Positions 9,041 to 20,239 of a stretch of 64,000 bases of DNA are shown in pieces. The DNA is from Trichomonas vaginalis G3 (taxonomy: Eukaryota; Parabasalia; Trichomonadida; Trichomonadidae). The stretch is from the NCBI RefSeq assembly GCF_026262505.1, contig NC_067205.1, positions 434,001 through 498,000 on the forward strand, in the 5' to 3' direction. The position numbers and the translations under genes were made by a program. The notes beneath the pieces are model-generated. The model searched no databases. It was given only the letters and a program-made list of their open reading frames with translations, and was not told the DNA's origin. How positions within the stretch are numbered: position 1 is the stretch's first letter; the number at the start of each line of letters is the position of its first letter.

Positions 9041-10879
9041 TTAATCAACAAAAACTGGTTCGGAAAGTCTCGCTGGCATTGGTGATTTCTCAACACCAAG
9101 TGAATCTTCCATTTGCTGCTTGTAAATTGCTATCTTGATCTGAAATTCAATGACTGCTTTCTTCACGTCAGCGACATCATAGTTCTTCATCATTTTCTCA
9201 AAGATAGAAAGTTTTCCTAATAATTGATCAAGGAAATTTGCTTCGCACCAATAGAACATCAATAATTCCAATATCTTGGAAGCGAAAGCAACTCTTTCAT
9301 CATCAAATCCGCGTGTTGAAATATGTTCCCATCTTTCACCAACTGTCTTAACTCCTTTCATTACTTTTGCTGCACATTCATTGTAAGACTTGAGATGATT
9401 TTGGTTATTTAAATAAACATTTCTCATGTCTTCTCTTGTATCCAAGAAAATATTGTTAACATTGGCCAATTTCTCTTTGAGAGAGTTGATGTCTTCAAGT
9501 GCTGGGCTGTTGTTCTTTTGGCTCAATGCTTTGATTTCTGTTCCTAATTTAATGAGTTCCTTTAATCCTCTGGAAACTTCACACTTTGTACCGTAAAATG
9601 AAGCAATACTTTCATAAGCTTCATCAAGAGGAATGTCTTTCTTTGCTAATTCCTCTGCAAACTCAAGTTTCCTCATTAATTTCTTATATTCGACATGGTA
9701 CTTCTTGCCAAGCTGCTGTGGATCTTCTGTTTGCTTGGAATTGTCTAATAATTGGTTTGATAATTTGATTTCTTTGTTCAGGATCTCAATGGAGTAAACA
9801 AGGTGCATTCCAAATGATGCACAGAAGCCTCCCATGTTGAATTCAAGAGATTCAATCAATCTTGTGTTCTTGTTGTAGTACTTGAGTTTGAGAGTATTAA
9901 GATCAAAGTGAATTTCAGTAAGATTGGCGAAAAGAATCTTTCCTGCCATCTTTTCACCTTGCTCATCATAGAATGTAAGACCGTAAGGATCAATTGTGGC
10001 TGCTTTCTTTGCTGGAAGAATTGGATACTTTGTAATGCCAAAGTTGTGTAATTTGCGGGCAATCTTAACAAAGCTCTTTAATACAGAGAAGAGATCTTTG
10101 TTCTTGACAGTTTTGGCTGCTTCAAGAACATCGGTATTGAGCTGATAAGAGAAATGGTATCTCTTTGGAATATGGTTGTTAAGATCGAATGTGCCTAACT
10201 CAAAGTTCTCACTATCTGTTGCATAAGCATCGTAGACAGCTAAGAGGATTAAGTCACTTTATGGAATGTCAAGTTCTTCGTGTTCAAAGATGTAGCTTCT
10301 GCAATCGGAATACATCAACCAAGCAGAATCAACGTTTGTCATAAGATGTGGTGGGAAAATCCAAAGGTATCTTTTGAGGACAAGACGATCAAATGCAAGT
10401 GTGCAGTTGAATAGAGGCTTTCTTGGGTCAAGAGGTCTTGGGTTTTCGGGATCTTCAAGGGAGAAAAGGGTGTAGTAGTCTTTTAAGGAAGCAACTTCCT
10501 TATCGAAAAACTTACCGACAATTTTTGATATTTTTGAGGTAATGTCAATTGTTAATTCAATCTCTGCCTTTGGTGCAACAATTTTAGAGTTAATGTAGCG
10601 ATCTTGTAATTGAATCTTCTTGGATTTTATATCGAAGTTTTTCAATTGGCCATCCTTTGGCATAAATGAGATAGAGTTGTCCTTTACATTAATAAATATT
10701 GGAATTCTGTTTTGGTTATGCTCTAGGTTCATTGCTTCTTCTGCAATGCTGATGATTTCTTGTTCACAGGCGTCTTCAGGATATGATATTTCCATTCCGC
10801 CCTGTCCATTGAGTCTCATTTGGGTGTAAATGGAATAGTATTTAATTGGTTTTGATGGATCAATAAGTCTTGATTGCAT
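9041..10879 (-). pseudogene. unknown 612-codon gene interrupted by an in-frame TAA
   Basis: Two open stretches on the minus strand, 10879 to 10259 (206 residues) and 10258 to 9041 (about 405 codons), are in the same frame and separated only by a TAA at 10261-10259. The second half is open for about 100 codons before its first ATG, at 9949. That is what one gene with a nonsense codon would look like. The N-terminal part looks alpha/beta; the C-terminal 300 residues are helical with coiled-coil character. I recognise no family. A TTGTTTGT on the coding strand (9029-9022) follows the final stop, so the 3' end belongs to a real gene. Alternatives are two adjacent genes, the second lacking an ATG, or a sequence error. 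Confidence 0.6.
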
Positions 10880-12310
10880 TTAGATAATTGATTTTGAAAA
10901 GTCTTGATTTTAAAATTTTCAATTTTGATTGATTTTAACAATTCTAAACGATCACATAATTTTATTTGTTTGTTGGGATTGTCATTCAGTGTACATAAAA
11001 ATTTAAAAATCCGTAAAAATGTTTTTTATGAGAGGTAGACCATTATCCAATTGAAAACTACTTTCTTTCAATTTAACTTTTAGCATATTTTTATTTAACA
11101 CATTTATCTAATTCCAAATAAACGAGGACCAACTTTCAATTCAAAATATTCAATTTATCCTAATTGAGAGGTAATTTAGTCATCTTGGAATCGTAGATTT
11201 CTTTTTTATATTTTATTATTCTATAAGTTTGTGGGATTATACTTTGTCGGTATTTCAATGTTCGCGAATTACTCTGTAAAAAAACATTGATTGAAACGCC
11301 AATCAAATCATTTATTTTCTCGATATATTGAAAAATAACATTGTACACTACATACCGGATCTAAATGTCGAAATTTATTCATTCTGTTGATTGGATTTCA
11401 AAACATTTTTTGACAATCAACGAGTAACAGGTAAATAACTGGTTTTGAACCTGCAGCTACATAGATGCTTTTAAAATTTTTATTAACCAGAAATAATTAT
11501 TTTCAGCAATTAATATTTTATTCATCAAACAGGCCAATCATGTGGAAATATATTTCATTTCGAGAATGCAACTCTATTTCCCTCCTCCTTTTTATATAAT
11601 TAGAAACCAATTATCAAATATCTCGTATTTCAAAATATTTTCATATCAATATCGAGGATAATATATCATAAATGAATTATTTCTGTCTTTTAAAGACATT
11701 AGGACATGTTAATATATAGACTCGCACACAGACTTTCGTATTGATTTTGACATATATTTAGTTAAGGAAAATATCTAGGGGGATTGCATGTTAATCAGGA
11801 TAAAATATACAAACGAGGAGGTTTTATTGAGTTAAAACAATAATAAATTTTGAACCAAAATATGTTTTGCATTTAATCAATACAGCTTATTTGATTGTTC
11901 TTTTTGTGTATAGAATTTAACATATCACACATAGATGCTTTCAGAGAAAGATACTATGCAAATCCAGTAGTATTAGAGATCATATACCTTGATGATATTG
12001 ATGTTCAAGTTCTAAAAGTAAAATAAAAGAATCTCAACAGCGGATGCCAGTTATAACTCTAAGATTTTTGTTAAAATTTCATCTTTTCTAGATTTTTATA
12101 ATATCATTCCATCGATAATTACAATAGTTAATGCGTTTTTCTTCTAAAGATGAAATATTGTAATTTCTAAAGTTTGAACAAAATCTCATCCGTTGGGCGT
12201 AAGATATTCCAGTTTTATTTTATTCCAATGTACAACCAGGTGAGGAATCTATATCTAGCTCAGCGTCTATTATCGATTTTATACTTTTTTTCGTGGATCG
12301 GCGGTTTGTG
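10880..12310. other. gene-free AT-rich stretch (1.4 kb)
   Basis: No supported gene. The only ORFs are short and have no family resemblance. ATAGATGCTTT occurs near 11461 and again near 11931, a weak short direct repeat. The right end is the promoter region of the Rab gene. Confidence 0.5.
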
Positions 12311-12319
12311 TCATTTTTC
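12311..12319 (+). promoter_or_regulatory. initiator (Inr) of the Rab gene
   Basis: TCATTTTTC ends 4 bases before the ATG at 12324. This fixes the start: the 50 in-frame codons upstream are not part of the protein. Confidence 0.7.
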
Positions 12320-12323
12320 ATCA

Positions 12324-12908
12324 ATGAGTGGAAACTTCAAGTTCATTGTTATCGGCTCAAGTGGTGTTGGTAAGACAGCTATCTTAAAGCGTCTTGTTGA
12401 CGACATCTTCACAGGCGAATCACAGTCAACCATCGGCGTAGAATTTATCGCTACAACAATCGAGGTTGATGGACAACCAGTCAAGCTTCAGATTTGGGAT
12501 ACCGCTGGTCAGGAACGCTTCAGATCAATTGCCAAGGCATATTTCCGCAGCGCTGTCGGCGTTCTCCTTGTTTTCGACCTCACAGATAGAAAGTCATTCG
12601 AAGACCTTAACCAATGGCTCAATGACGTTCACTCTCTTTGCGATCCAAACGCTGTTGTCACATTAATCGGCAACAAGTCCGATCTCCACACATCCCGTGC
12701 TATCACACAGTCAGAGGCTGAAGCATTTGCTCAAATGCACCAACTTACATATCTCGAAACATCAGCTCTTGGTGGCGATAATGTTCAAGAGGCCTTCCAG
12801 AGGACAGCTGCTTCTGTCTATCGCAATAACTCTAATCGTAAGGATGACCATAATAAGGCCGTCAAGCCAAACCTTGCTGATGAAAAGAAGAAATCATCCT
12901 GCTGTTAA
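12324..12908 (+). CDS. Rab-family small GTPase
   Basis: A 194-residue Rab GTPase with all nucleotide-binding motifs: P-loop GSSGVGKT (residues 11-18), the switch I threonine in STIGVEF, DTAGQERF in switch II, GNKSD, and ETSAL. It ends in two cysteines (SSCC) for geranylgeranylation, so it should cycle on membranes and direct vesicle traffic. The sequence is of the general Rab1/4/11/14 type; I do not assign a subfamily. The open frame extends upstream to 12174, but the Inr at 12311-12319 and the standard length show that the ATG at 12324 is the start. No TTGTTTGT follows; AATAAAATCAATAAA after the stop is the likely 3' signal. Confidence 0.95.
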   Translation: MSGNFKFIVIGSSGVGKTAILKRLVDDIFTGESQSTIGVEFIATTIEVDGQPVKLQIWDTAGQERFRSIAKAYFRSAVGVLLVFDLTDRKSFEDLNQWLNDVHSLCDPNAVVTLIGNKSDLHTSRAITQSEAEAFAQMHQLTYLETSALGGDNVQEAFQRTAASVYRNNSNRKDDHNKAVKPNLADEKKKSSCC

Positions 12909-13316
12909 AACCGCGATTTTTTTGAAAAATAAAATCAATAAACTTTCCTGAAATTATTTACGATATCTATGATAAAATACCTTAACTTATTAAAACACTC
13001 TTTCAAAATAACCAATTAGTTTAAAATCTTCCGATCATATTTTTTATATTTCTTTTTTTTATTCAAGACATCATATTAATGAGTTTATTTCCTTCATTAA
13101 TTTGAGCTACTGGTATTACACAATAGCAAAATGTCCAGAATTATGGGCAAATTTAAATAATATTTTGATAACTTATAAATTCGAGATGTAACATACTTTA
13201 AAAAGTGAGGTTCTTCCCAAAACATGAATTATCCAAATATAAAATTTTCAAAGAATTTTATCAACCAAAAAAAGATTTAGAATTGCAATGTATATCGAAT
13301 AAATTTGTACCATGAT
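12909..13316. other. intergenic between convergent genes
   Basis: About 400 bases between the ends of the Rab and DnaJ genes, AT-rich. No gene and no repeat are seen. Confidence 0.5.
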
Positions 13317-14213
13317 TTAGTCAGCCTGGAATGATTTGACAAGCTCCTTCCAAATGTTATCAGAGCGGTTCATTGGCCATTCTACATTGAATTCAACATA
13401 TAAGTTGCCCTTTCCGCTGATTGTATTGTGAAGGTCATCCCAAATTGGGATACCTTCGTTTGGAATGCAAATCTTATAACCTGGAGAAGCAATATCTGTC
13501 AAATGCATTGGAAGAATGCGACCATCCATAAGCATAACCTTGAAATCTGTACCTACAAGGGCATCAACAAGGGTAATATTCTGTACGTAAACGAGATCGT
13601 GACCAAATCTCTTATATAATTGATGTGGTTGTGTTGTGATTGTAACAATAGCATCAGCTGGTTCAGAATTCTTCTGATCAGCATGTCCTAACTTTGGAAA
13701 TACAATGCGTGTTCCGTCAATCATACCTGGGTGAATTCTGCAGGCTAATTGAACTTCTTCTGTCTTTCCGTCAGCAATACGACGAACACCTGTAGCCATT
13801 CTTGTATGTCCAAAGACAAAGTCTTGGAGTGGAACAGCTAATTCGAGTTCCAAATTCTCGTTTGGAATTGGTTGTTCTGGCTTTGTAAGACGAGCGAATT
13901 CAGTTGCGTTATGAGAAGGAAGAAGGTAATCGTATGGATTGGATGAACCAAAGAAGTTGAAGAAAACTTTCTGTGGATCAGATGGTTTCCAGCTGATATC
14001 TTCAAGACCTTTGTATCCGAACTGGTCATAAGCAGCACGGAGCTTTGGATCACTTAAGATTTCGTAGGCTTCACTATATTCTGCAAATAAACGTGGAGCT
14101 TCATCTGCATCACTGTGATCTGGATGATACTTGATTGCATATTTACGATACCCAGCATTAATTTCAGCACGGGTAGCGTTTGGGTTGAGCCCAAGAAGTG
14201 TGTATGGATTCAT
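13317..14213 (-). CDS. type II (DNAJB-like) DnaJ/Hsp40 co-chaperone
   Basis: A 298-residue Hsp40. The J domain fills residues 1-66 with the essential HPD at 30-32 (KYHPDH), followed by a short linker and the two beta-barrel substrate-binding domains (about 115-290, ending GNLYVEFNVEWP). The CxxCxGxG zinc region of type I DnaJ is absent, so it belongs to the DNAJB group. It should stimulate a cytosolic Hsp70 and deliver clients to it. The promoter side (14214-14240) contains AACGGTTG read on the plus strand, a Myb-type YAACNG site that also occurs before the gene at 57617. Confidence 0.93.
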   Translation of the reverse strand: MNPYTLLGLNPNATRAEINAGYRKYAIKYHPDHSDADEAPRLFAEYSEAYEILSDPKLRAAYDQFGYKGLEDISWKPSDPQKVFFNFFGSSNPYDYLLPSHNATEFARLTKPEQPIPNENLELELAVPLQDFVFGHTRMATGVRRIADGKTEEVQLACRIHPGMIDGTRIVFPKLGHADQKNSEPADAIVTITTQPHQLYKRFGHDLVYVQNITLVDALVGTDFKVMLMDGRILPMHLTDIASPGYKICIPNEGIPIWDDLHNTISGKGNLYVEFNVEWPMNRSDNIWKELVKSFQAD

Positions 14214-14433
14214 CTAAAATAACGGTTGTTTCTACTAACGTATTATTTCTCTATTTTTAGTTTGAAAACCAATACTCATGCTTATTATATCTATTCAAAA
14301 CGTTTTATCATCGAAAATTCGAATTTTGAATATAATTTTCATTTCAAATTTTATCATCTTTAGATTTCGTCTTAGACATATATGTGTTTGTACTCTATAA
14401 TCATTTAAGAAGCACTATCTAACACATTCATTA

Positions 14434-14442
14434 TCATTTTTC
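14434..14442 (+). promoter_or_regulatory. initiator (Inr) of the solenoid gene
   Basis: TCATTTTTC, 11 bases before the ATG at 14454. Confidence 0.65.
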
Positions 14443-14453
14443 TTGGAGGGTCA

Positions 14454-15875
14454 ATGAAACCATCTTGGAATCTAGGGACATCATCAAAATTTTCCTGGTC
14501 TACTGAAGAAAAATCACCCGATGATCAATATTGGATTGAACTTAATGCACTTCTTAATACTCTTCAAACAAATTTAGAAGAGAAAGTTAATCCTCTTGAT
14601 ACAATTATAAAAATTCACGAATCACTAAAGTCTAATACAAATATCCTTCCAAAAATATCTACAAATATACAAAATAACAATACTTTAGATGTATTAATCA
14701 CTGCTTTTGAAAATTTTTCTGACGAAGAGATCAAAACTCGTTCATTGAAATCAATAACATTAATACTTAACTGCTGCCAAGGTACTGCAGAATTGTTCGT
14801 TACGAAATGCAATGTATTAGAATTATTAATTCCTTACTTTGATATTTCATCGCCATTGTTTCCTCCTGCATGCGTTGCAATGCAAAATATCTTAATGGTT
14901 CCTGATTTTATCCAACAAAAAATGACCCCTGAAATTTTCAATGTTTTTTGGAATGATATCCAAGTAATATCAAAGAACTCTCATCAATTATTAGAAAATG
15001 ACATACTTGCAAAAGCTTCGTGCATATTACTTCAAATTTTCAATCTTTGTGTGCAAAATTTACCAAATGAAATTGTAATCGAGCAAGCAAAGAATTATAT
15101 ACCAATTATATTGAATTTTATGACTGATAATGTCTTCCAGCTCTTTCGTCCATGCTTATTACTCATCAGAAAAATACAATCAAAAATTAATTTCAAAATT
15201 ATAGAAGAATATGAATTAAATGACTTGTTGTTCTCAATTCTACTCAATCCAAATTTATATAGTGTCTATGATATAGTAATTAACCTTATGATTGCTGATT
15301 TTCCGTTCAAAATTGATTTCGAAAAAGTTCCAATTGAAAGATTGATTGAAATACTTCAAGGAAACGAAAAACCAGATGAGATTTCCAGAGAAAAACAAGA
15401 TTCCATTTCATTTTTAATTGTTTTGTTGTTCCAAACATTTTTCTCTGAATCAAATTCTTATCCATTAATTATTACATCCCCTGACGTCATCAAAATCATT
15501 ATAGAGTTCGCACAGAATACAAATGCAAAGTACTGCGTTGGCTGCACAGAATTCTTCCTCAGTATTCTTTCAAAAATTTCTGCAGAAGATATCATTAATT
15601 ATTTAGAAGATTTCCCTGAAATTTCAGAATTAATAGTAAATTGCTTGGAATATGATAATCCTGACGCTCAGAAACTAATCCAATACGTTTATACGTTCTT
15701 AAAACATATAACTGATATGGGAGCAACAGATCATGAAACAATTGCAGATTTAATTGCTCAAATGCAGGATCCAATATCAGAATTGTGCGATAGCGAAGAA
15801 GGAAAGACCAGGGCTTATGCTGCAACAGTTTTGAAATATTATTATCCAGATGTGTTTGATTCAAAGTACATATAA
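14454..15875 (+). CDS. armadillo-like solenoid protein
   Basis: A 473-residue helical protein with ARM-like helix triplets (LDVLITAFENFSDEEI, VLELLIPYFDIS, FFLSILSKISAEDIINYL). It resembles the importin-alpha-like proteins common in trichomonads, and like the protein at 3736 it lacks an obvious importin-beta-binding segment. It is probably a binding scaffold; its partner is unknown. An Inr precedes the ATG. It has no TTGTTTGT after the stop. Confidence 0.75.
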   Translation: MKPSWNLGTSSKFSWSTEEKSPDDQYWIELNALLNTLQTNLEEKVNPLDTIIKIHESLKSNTNILPKISTNIQNNNTLDVLITAFENFSDEEIKTRSLKSITLILNCCQGTAELFVTKCNVLELLIPYFDISSPLFPPACVAMQNILMVPDFIQQKMTPEIFNVFWNDIQVISKNSHQLLENDILAKASCILLQIFNLCVQNLPNEIVIEQAKNYIPIILNFMTDNVFQLFRPCLLLIRKIQSKINFKIIEEYELNDLLFSILLNPNLYSVYDIVINLMIADFPFKIDFEKVPIERLIEILQGNEKPDEISREKQDSISFLIVLLFQTFFSESNSYPLIITSPDVIKIIIEFAQNTNAKYCVGCTEFFLSILSKISAEDIINYLEDFPEISELIVNCLEYDNPDAQKLIQYVYTFLKHITDMGATDHETIADLIAQMQDPISELCDSEEGKTRAYAATVLKYYYPDVFDSKYI

Positions 15876-16110
15876 GAGGAAATTTATATACAAAATACCA
15901 AAGCATAGTAATTGCTTTCATAATATATCTTGATAACCAATTTATTTTTATTTTTTTTTGTTAGTTCATAAACGAATTGTTTTTATATTACTATAAGAAA
16001 CTATTGAAGTTTTTACTCAAAATGATCAATGGGATCCAATGAATTGTAAATGATCTCATATAATTTTTTTTTTAATTTGATGAAAGGACAAAATAGTGCT
16101 GACAATTATT

Positions 16111-17130
16111 TTACTGTGTAAAAGTAAACTCACTTTCAACTGCGAAATGATCAGATAAGAAACCGTATGGTTGGTTTTGAACTCTCATTTCATTAACTTT
16201 TGATTTGTACTCAACTTTGAGTGGAGATTGTTCTTTTTCGAATAAGAAAATGTAGTCAATTGACTGAACAGTCTTCTGGAAATAAGGTTCAGTTAATGTG
16301 ACATCTTCCATGTTTCCAAATGTGATTGGATGCTCGCCATAGTCCTTAAGGAGGGTATCAACTGATTCGTAGTTTGGAATTGTGAAATGCTTGAGGAGAT
16401 TTAAGTATTCATCTCCGAAACGGGCATTGACGTTTAAGTCGCCAACAACAATGGCCGGATAACCATCTGTAACCTTTTGAGCCATTAATGCACTTAATTC
16501 ATCAAATTGGGACTGGCGAACTTTCACATCAACATCAGTTGGATCTTTTCCGTATTGGTAAGAGGCTTGAAGATGTGTACTGAACAAATGGACATGGTTC
16601 TTCTCATCAAGTTGGATTTTAGCATAAAGTGCTCCTTTGGCAGCAAAAGCATCAAATCCGCAGCCTGCTGTGTATCTGACGCAGTCTGATTCGAGTATTG
16701 GGAATTTGGATATAATTACAAGACCACTATCGATAACTTGATGATTCAAGAGAGGTGGAAGCTTTGATGTTAAAACGTATTTGAAACCGAGAGCATTAGC
16801 AGCTTCTATAAAGTTCTTAGAAATATCAGATCCGAATTGAAAACCTTCTTGAAGACAAACAACATCGTATTCGGAAATTCTTTCTAATAAAATTTTAGAT
16901 CTATCTCTCATATATTCTTCTTTGAAAAGATGGAGTAATTGTGGTCTCCAAAATGCATTGAAATCTAATATTTTGAGCTTCTTTGTTTGGAAATCGGCCT
17001 GACGTCCATCAGCGATTTGTTTGTATTGCTTTGCAGTTTTTGAAAGAACTCTCTTTAGAACGCACATGAGAGTTCCAAGTACTCCAATTGGAACTCCGAC
17101 GCCAAAAGTAAGGATAGACTTGAAATTCAT
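16111..17130 (-). CDS. endonuclease/exonuclease/phosphatase-family protein, neutral-sphingomyelinase-like
   Basis: A 339-residue protein with one N-terminal hydrophobic segment (about 7-26) and a metal-dependent EEP catalytic domain. The motifs in order are DFNAFW (Asn, about 57-62), CLQEG (catalytic Glu, about 95), STHLQ, GDLNVN (Asp/Asn pair, about residue 225), and SDHF near the C-terminus (about 326-329, catalytic Asp-His). This order matches the DNase I-like fold used by neutral sphingomyelinases and inositol phosphatases. The membrane anchor and overall look favour a phosphodiesterase acting on lipids, such as sphingomyelinase. Substrate choice cannot be proved from sequence. Confidence 0.85.
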   Translation of the reverse strand: MNFKSILTFGVGVPIGVLGTLMCVLKRVLSKTAKQYKQIADGRQADFQTKKLKILDFNAFWRPQLLHLFKEEYMRDRSKILLERISEYDVVCLQEGFQFGSDISKNFIEAANALGFKYVLTSKLPPLLNHQVIDSGLVIISKFPILESDCVRYTAGCGFDAFAAKGALYAKIQLDEKNHVHLFSTHLQASYQYGKDPTDVDVKVRQSQFDELSALMAQKVTDGYPAIVVGDLNVNARFGDEYLNLLKHFTIPNYESVDTLLKDYGEHPITFGNMEDVTLTEPYFQKTVQSIDYIFLFEKEQSPLKVEYKSKVNEMRVQNQPYGFLSDHFAVESEFTFTQ

Positions 17131-17288
17131 CAGTTTGATTGGGTTTCAATGGGCTCCTTCAATTCGTTCGAATTCTTCTCAAAAAATAACTTTAAATCGA
17201 ACATGTCTGTCATTTAGTTTGTAATAAATAATTCGCAAAATTAGCCCCTTTGACGATAATTTTATTGTTGAATGTTTACATAATTATT

Positions 17289-17301
17289 GGCGCGTAGCGC
17301 C
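17289..17301. repeat. GC-rich perfect hairpin upstream of a small gene
   Basis: GGCGC-GTA-GCGCC, a 5-bp perfect inverted repeat in otherwise AT-rich DNA, ends 10 bases before the ATG at 17312. It may lie in the 5' UTR or act as a protein-binding site. Confidence 0.5.
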
Positions 17302-17311
17302 GACATAATTA

Positions 17312-17980
17312 ATGAAAAGCAAATCTTCAAGTCCAAATAGAAAATCACGTCCAAAATCAATTTTAAGTCCTAGTAAACAAGCCAACAAGCCTAATGATCA
17401 ATACAATGGCAATGAATCAACAGAATTAGATCCTAACGAGCTTGAAGTTAGCGAAAAAACACAACCAATTCAGTTTAACAATGATACAACAAAGAAATAT
17501 AAGAAACCAAGAAAATTGGCAACATCATATCAAGGAAAACAAAGTAATAAAATTGATCAACCAAATTTACAAGAGAATTTCGCGCAAACTAATCCATCAT
17601 CATTTCTTGAATCACTAACTGATTCAACTGAAATACTTTCAGATATTGAAGATCCTTTCTCTCCTTTGAAACTTGTTCAATGCACACAAACAGAATCATC
17701 TCTAACTCATGCACCACTTTCAATCGAAACAAATCTATTTGGAGAGCGAATTGATCCAACATATAATAGAAAATTCACAATCAATAAAGTTTCAAATTAT
17801 TTTGTGCAGCCTAGAGCATCTAAAGAAAATGAAACTCAATTTGAAGAACCATTTAAGGGATACTACATCCGTAGCGTAGAAATACCACCATTTGATTCTA
17901 AAGAACAAATCGATTATTACGATTACAATAAAATGAATACAGCTATTAGAAATGAAAGAAAACTTGTAGAAATATCATAA
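17312..17980 (+). CDS. unknown low-complexity protein
   Basis: A 222-residue protein with a basic, Ser/Lys/Pro-rich head (MKSKSSSPNRKSRPKSILSP) and mostly disordered, Asn- and Gln-rich text. The last 70 residues look more ordered (NYFVQPRASKENETQFEEPF). No domain is recognised. A short spacer with a GC-rich hairpin precedes the ATG. Confidence 0.6.
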   Translation: MKSKSSSPNRKSRPKSILSPSKQANKPNDQYNGNESTELDPNELEVSEKTQPIQFNNDTTKKYKKPRKLATSYQGKQSNKIDQPNLQENFAQTNPSSFLESLTDSTEILSDIEDPFSPLKLVQCTQTESSLTHAPLSIETNLFGERIDPTYNRKFTINKVSNYFVQPRASKENETQFEEPFKGYYIRSVEIPPFDSKEQIDYYDYNKMNTAIRNERKLVEIS

Positions 17981-18106
17981 TTTTAATATCGTTTTCATTA
18001 AATTCCGACAAAAACAAGCTGTTATTCGCTCGAAATAGAAATTATTATCCTCTAAATGCCGCGATATAAGATTTGATATTTCAATTACTATCTGCAACAC
18101 ATGAAA

Positions 18107-18462
18107 TATCAAAGATTCTATAATTCAACAATTTACTCTAGCTTTTGATTATGAGGAGACTCATGATACCATTAATATTTTCTTACATGAACATCTTTCT
18201 GCAAAATACATTGATGCTGAAAAATATTTAGCTGCATCAGGAATACTTACATAATACAGCGAACTTCCAGTTTCTCCACTTCCATTTGGATTCTGAATTG
18301 GTGAATATCTCAGTCATTGATCAGCACAAGATCATTTATGACTGCCATTTTGAAAGTGAAAAAGTAATTTTAACAAAGTTCGCAGTCGAGAACAACTTCG
18401 AAAATGAAGTAATTTACTTTGAATCATTGACTGGAGATAACCAAATTTGTCAGTTAAACTGA
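18107..18462 (+). pseudogene. possible gene relic (two ATG-less open stretches)
   Basis: Two successive open stretches on the plus strand, 18107-18254 and 18262-18462, give protein-like text (HEHLSAKYIDAEKYLAASG, then DQHKIIYDCHFESEKVILTK) but neither has an ATG. They lie in a gene-poor region and could be the remains of one gene with a frameshift at about 18255. The family is unknown. Confidence 0.3.
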
Positions 18463-19135
18463 AGATTTCTTCGGTCAGGTTTTTTCGTGTTAAACTCTTG
18501 AAGAACTGTTCCATCGTTCAGTTCTACATTGAAGAGTCGACAAATCAGACATTATCTGCTGGTTTTGTTTGAATAGGAAGAATTTCAAAGAAGACTAAAA
18601 AAAGGATAATTTATCATTACAGAGCAAAGTTTCATATAAGTCACAGAAAAATCAAGTTCGGGTTATTCATACGTTCCTAGAGAAAAAGTTAGAGTTTTCA
18701 AAATAGGAATATCTCACACGAACTTTTTATCTGCTATTTAAACATTGTTTGAATAAATATTAGCATATAATAATAATTGATGATTTTTTGAAACTTTCCT
18801 TTTTAAAACCAATCTGAGATAGCAATACAACCATGGTATACATTAGAAATGTTTCTCGTATTTTGCACAGCACATTTTCAAGTGCATATTTTATAAAACC
18901 ACTGAAGTAGCAATTTGAATTGAGACTCTGAGTGATAAGAAAATATAAGTTATATCTCATGAAGCTCAACAAAATTGAAGATTTTTTTCTCTCATGCAAT
19001 TTCCATGATTTAAAAGAGAGAAAACGTCAATTTGGAGCATGAGTATCTCAAATAATTATAAGTATAAAGTAGTTCTTCACATCCAACCGACTGGCTCTGA
19101 TTTTTTTTATAAAAAAGTGGTAAATTACATGATTT
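18463..19135. other. gene-free AT-rich stretch
   Basis: No supported coding region between the relic and the TTAA-bounded repeat; short ORFs only. Confidence 0.45.
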
Positions 19136-20239
19136 TTAAGGGTCCACTGTAAGGCCAAATAAGGTCTATCGTCGTCCCAAAAATATTGCTCGAGATGGTG
19201 TTTTACTAAGGCCCAAAACTTAAAAAAACACAAAAAATTTAACTTTACTATTTTGAGATCCTTATCAGATGTGCAACAATTTGATGCAGTATCGCAGTTC
19301 AAATCTGATTTTTTAATGTAGATGTACTCTAACATCCTTTAAAAAATGCAAAATGATATTAATTAAGCTTTTCATTTCTGTATCATACACGAAACAAAAT
19401 CGTTCATTATACTAAAATTTATCAAAGTTTGATTAATGAAAAAATAATATCTAAATTTTTACATTGAATCGGCTATTGATATGGTTAATATTAAATCTTG
19501 TAAAAATTGGCATTATCCAGAATAATACCCACTAAAATACACAATTTTTTTTAAAAAATTTTATCAATTGTTATGGTATATCTTTATGATAATGAATAAA
19601 ATGCTTATTTTTCATAAGTAAATACATAATTTATGCTTAAACACAAAAAATAACACGAAAATTTTTGGCCAACATATCTAAACTAAGGATAATGGTTTGA
19701 ATATATAAACAATAATACTTTGTCCAGGGAATTAAATTTGTGCTATCCAATTGTCAATTCTTTGAATTTTTTTTAAATGCAAGATATCCCGGCATTAGCC
19801 TCAATAAATATATATATTATGCATCATAATATTAGTTTGTAATGGCATTAAAGCGAAATTCCTAATTTCTTCTCAATTAAATTCCTTGAAAAACATTGGA
19901 ATTAATGATTGGAAATAGGTCAAAAAAATTCCTAATATAAAACTTATACTTAAGATAAAATTAAAATTCGAAAATATCTATTTTTCAAAACACGCATCCA
20001 AAAGCGAAAAAATTCGAAAAAATCATGTTCTTATAAAACTCACTGATTTTGCAATTTTTATGAGATTTGAAGTGATAGAATATATTACCATCTTATTGAA
20101 ACATATGCTTCATTGTTGTATTCACATAATATTAATCAGAACACTAGGAAAAGTGGATTTTCGAAAAACGACGATAACGATTATTTGCAAATGGCCTCTC
20201 AATTTTGAGAGACTTTCAATTTTTACAGTGGACCCTTAA
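19136..20239. mobile_element. TTAA-bounded repeat with terminal inverted repeats, no transposase
   Basis: A 1,104-bp segment bounded by inverted copies of TTAAGGGTCCACTGTAA (left from 19136; right, on the opposite strand, ending at 20239). The TTAA or TA at the outer ends may be the target duplication. Inside there is no ORF resembling a transposase. This looks like a non-autonomous DNA transposon. The segment at 55053-56099 has almost the same size and similar ends (TTAAGGGTGCAC), so they probably belong to related families. Tc1/mariner-type (TA) and piggyBac-type (TTAA) origins both remain possible. Confidence 0.6.

Noticed and set aside
11160-11348. 62-residue minus-strand ORF
   Set aside because: No start context, no 3' motif and no family resemblance in AT-rich intergenic DNA.
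12174-12323. N-terminal extension of the Rab protein
   Set aside because: The Inr at 12311-12319 lies inside it and the P-loop spacing fits the ATG at 12324.
19048-19335. 95-residue minus-strand ORF over the left end of the TTAA segment
   Set aside because: It crosses the segment boundary and shows no transposase motif; a chance frame.
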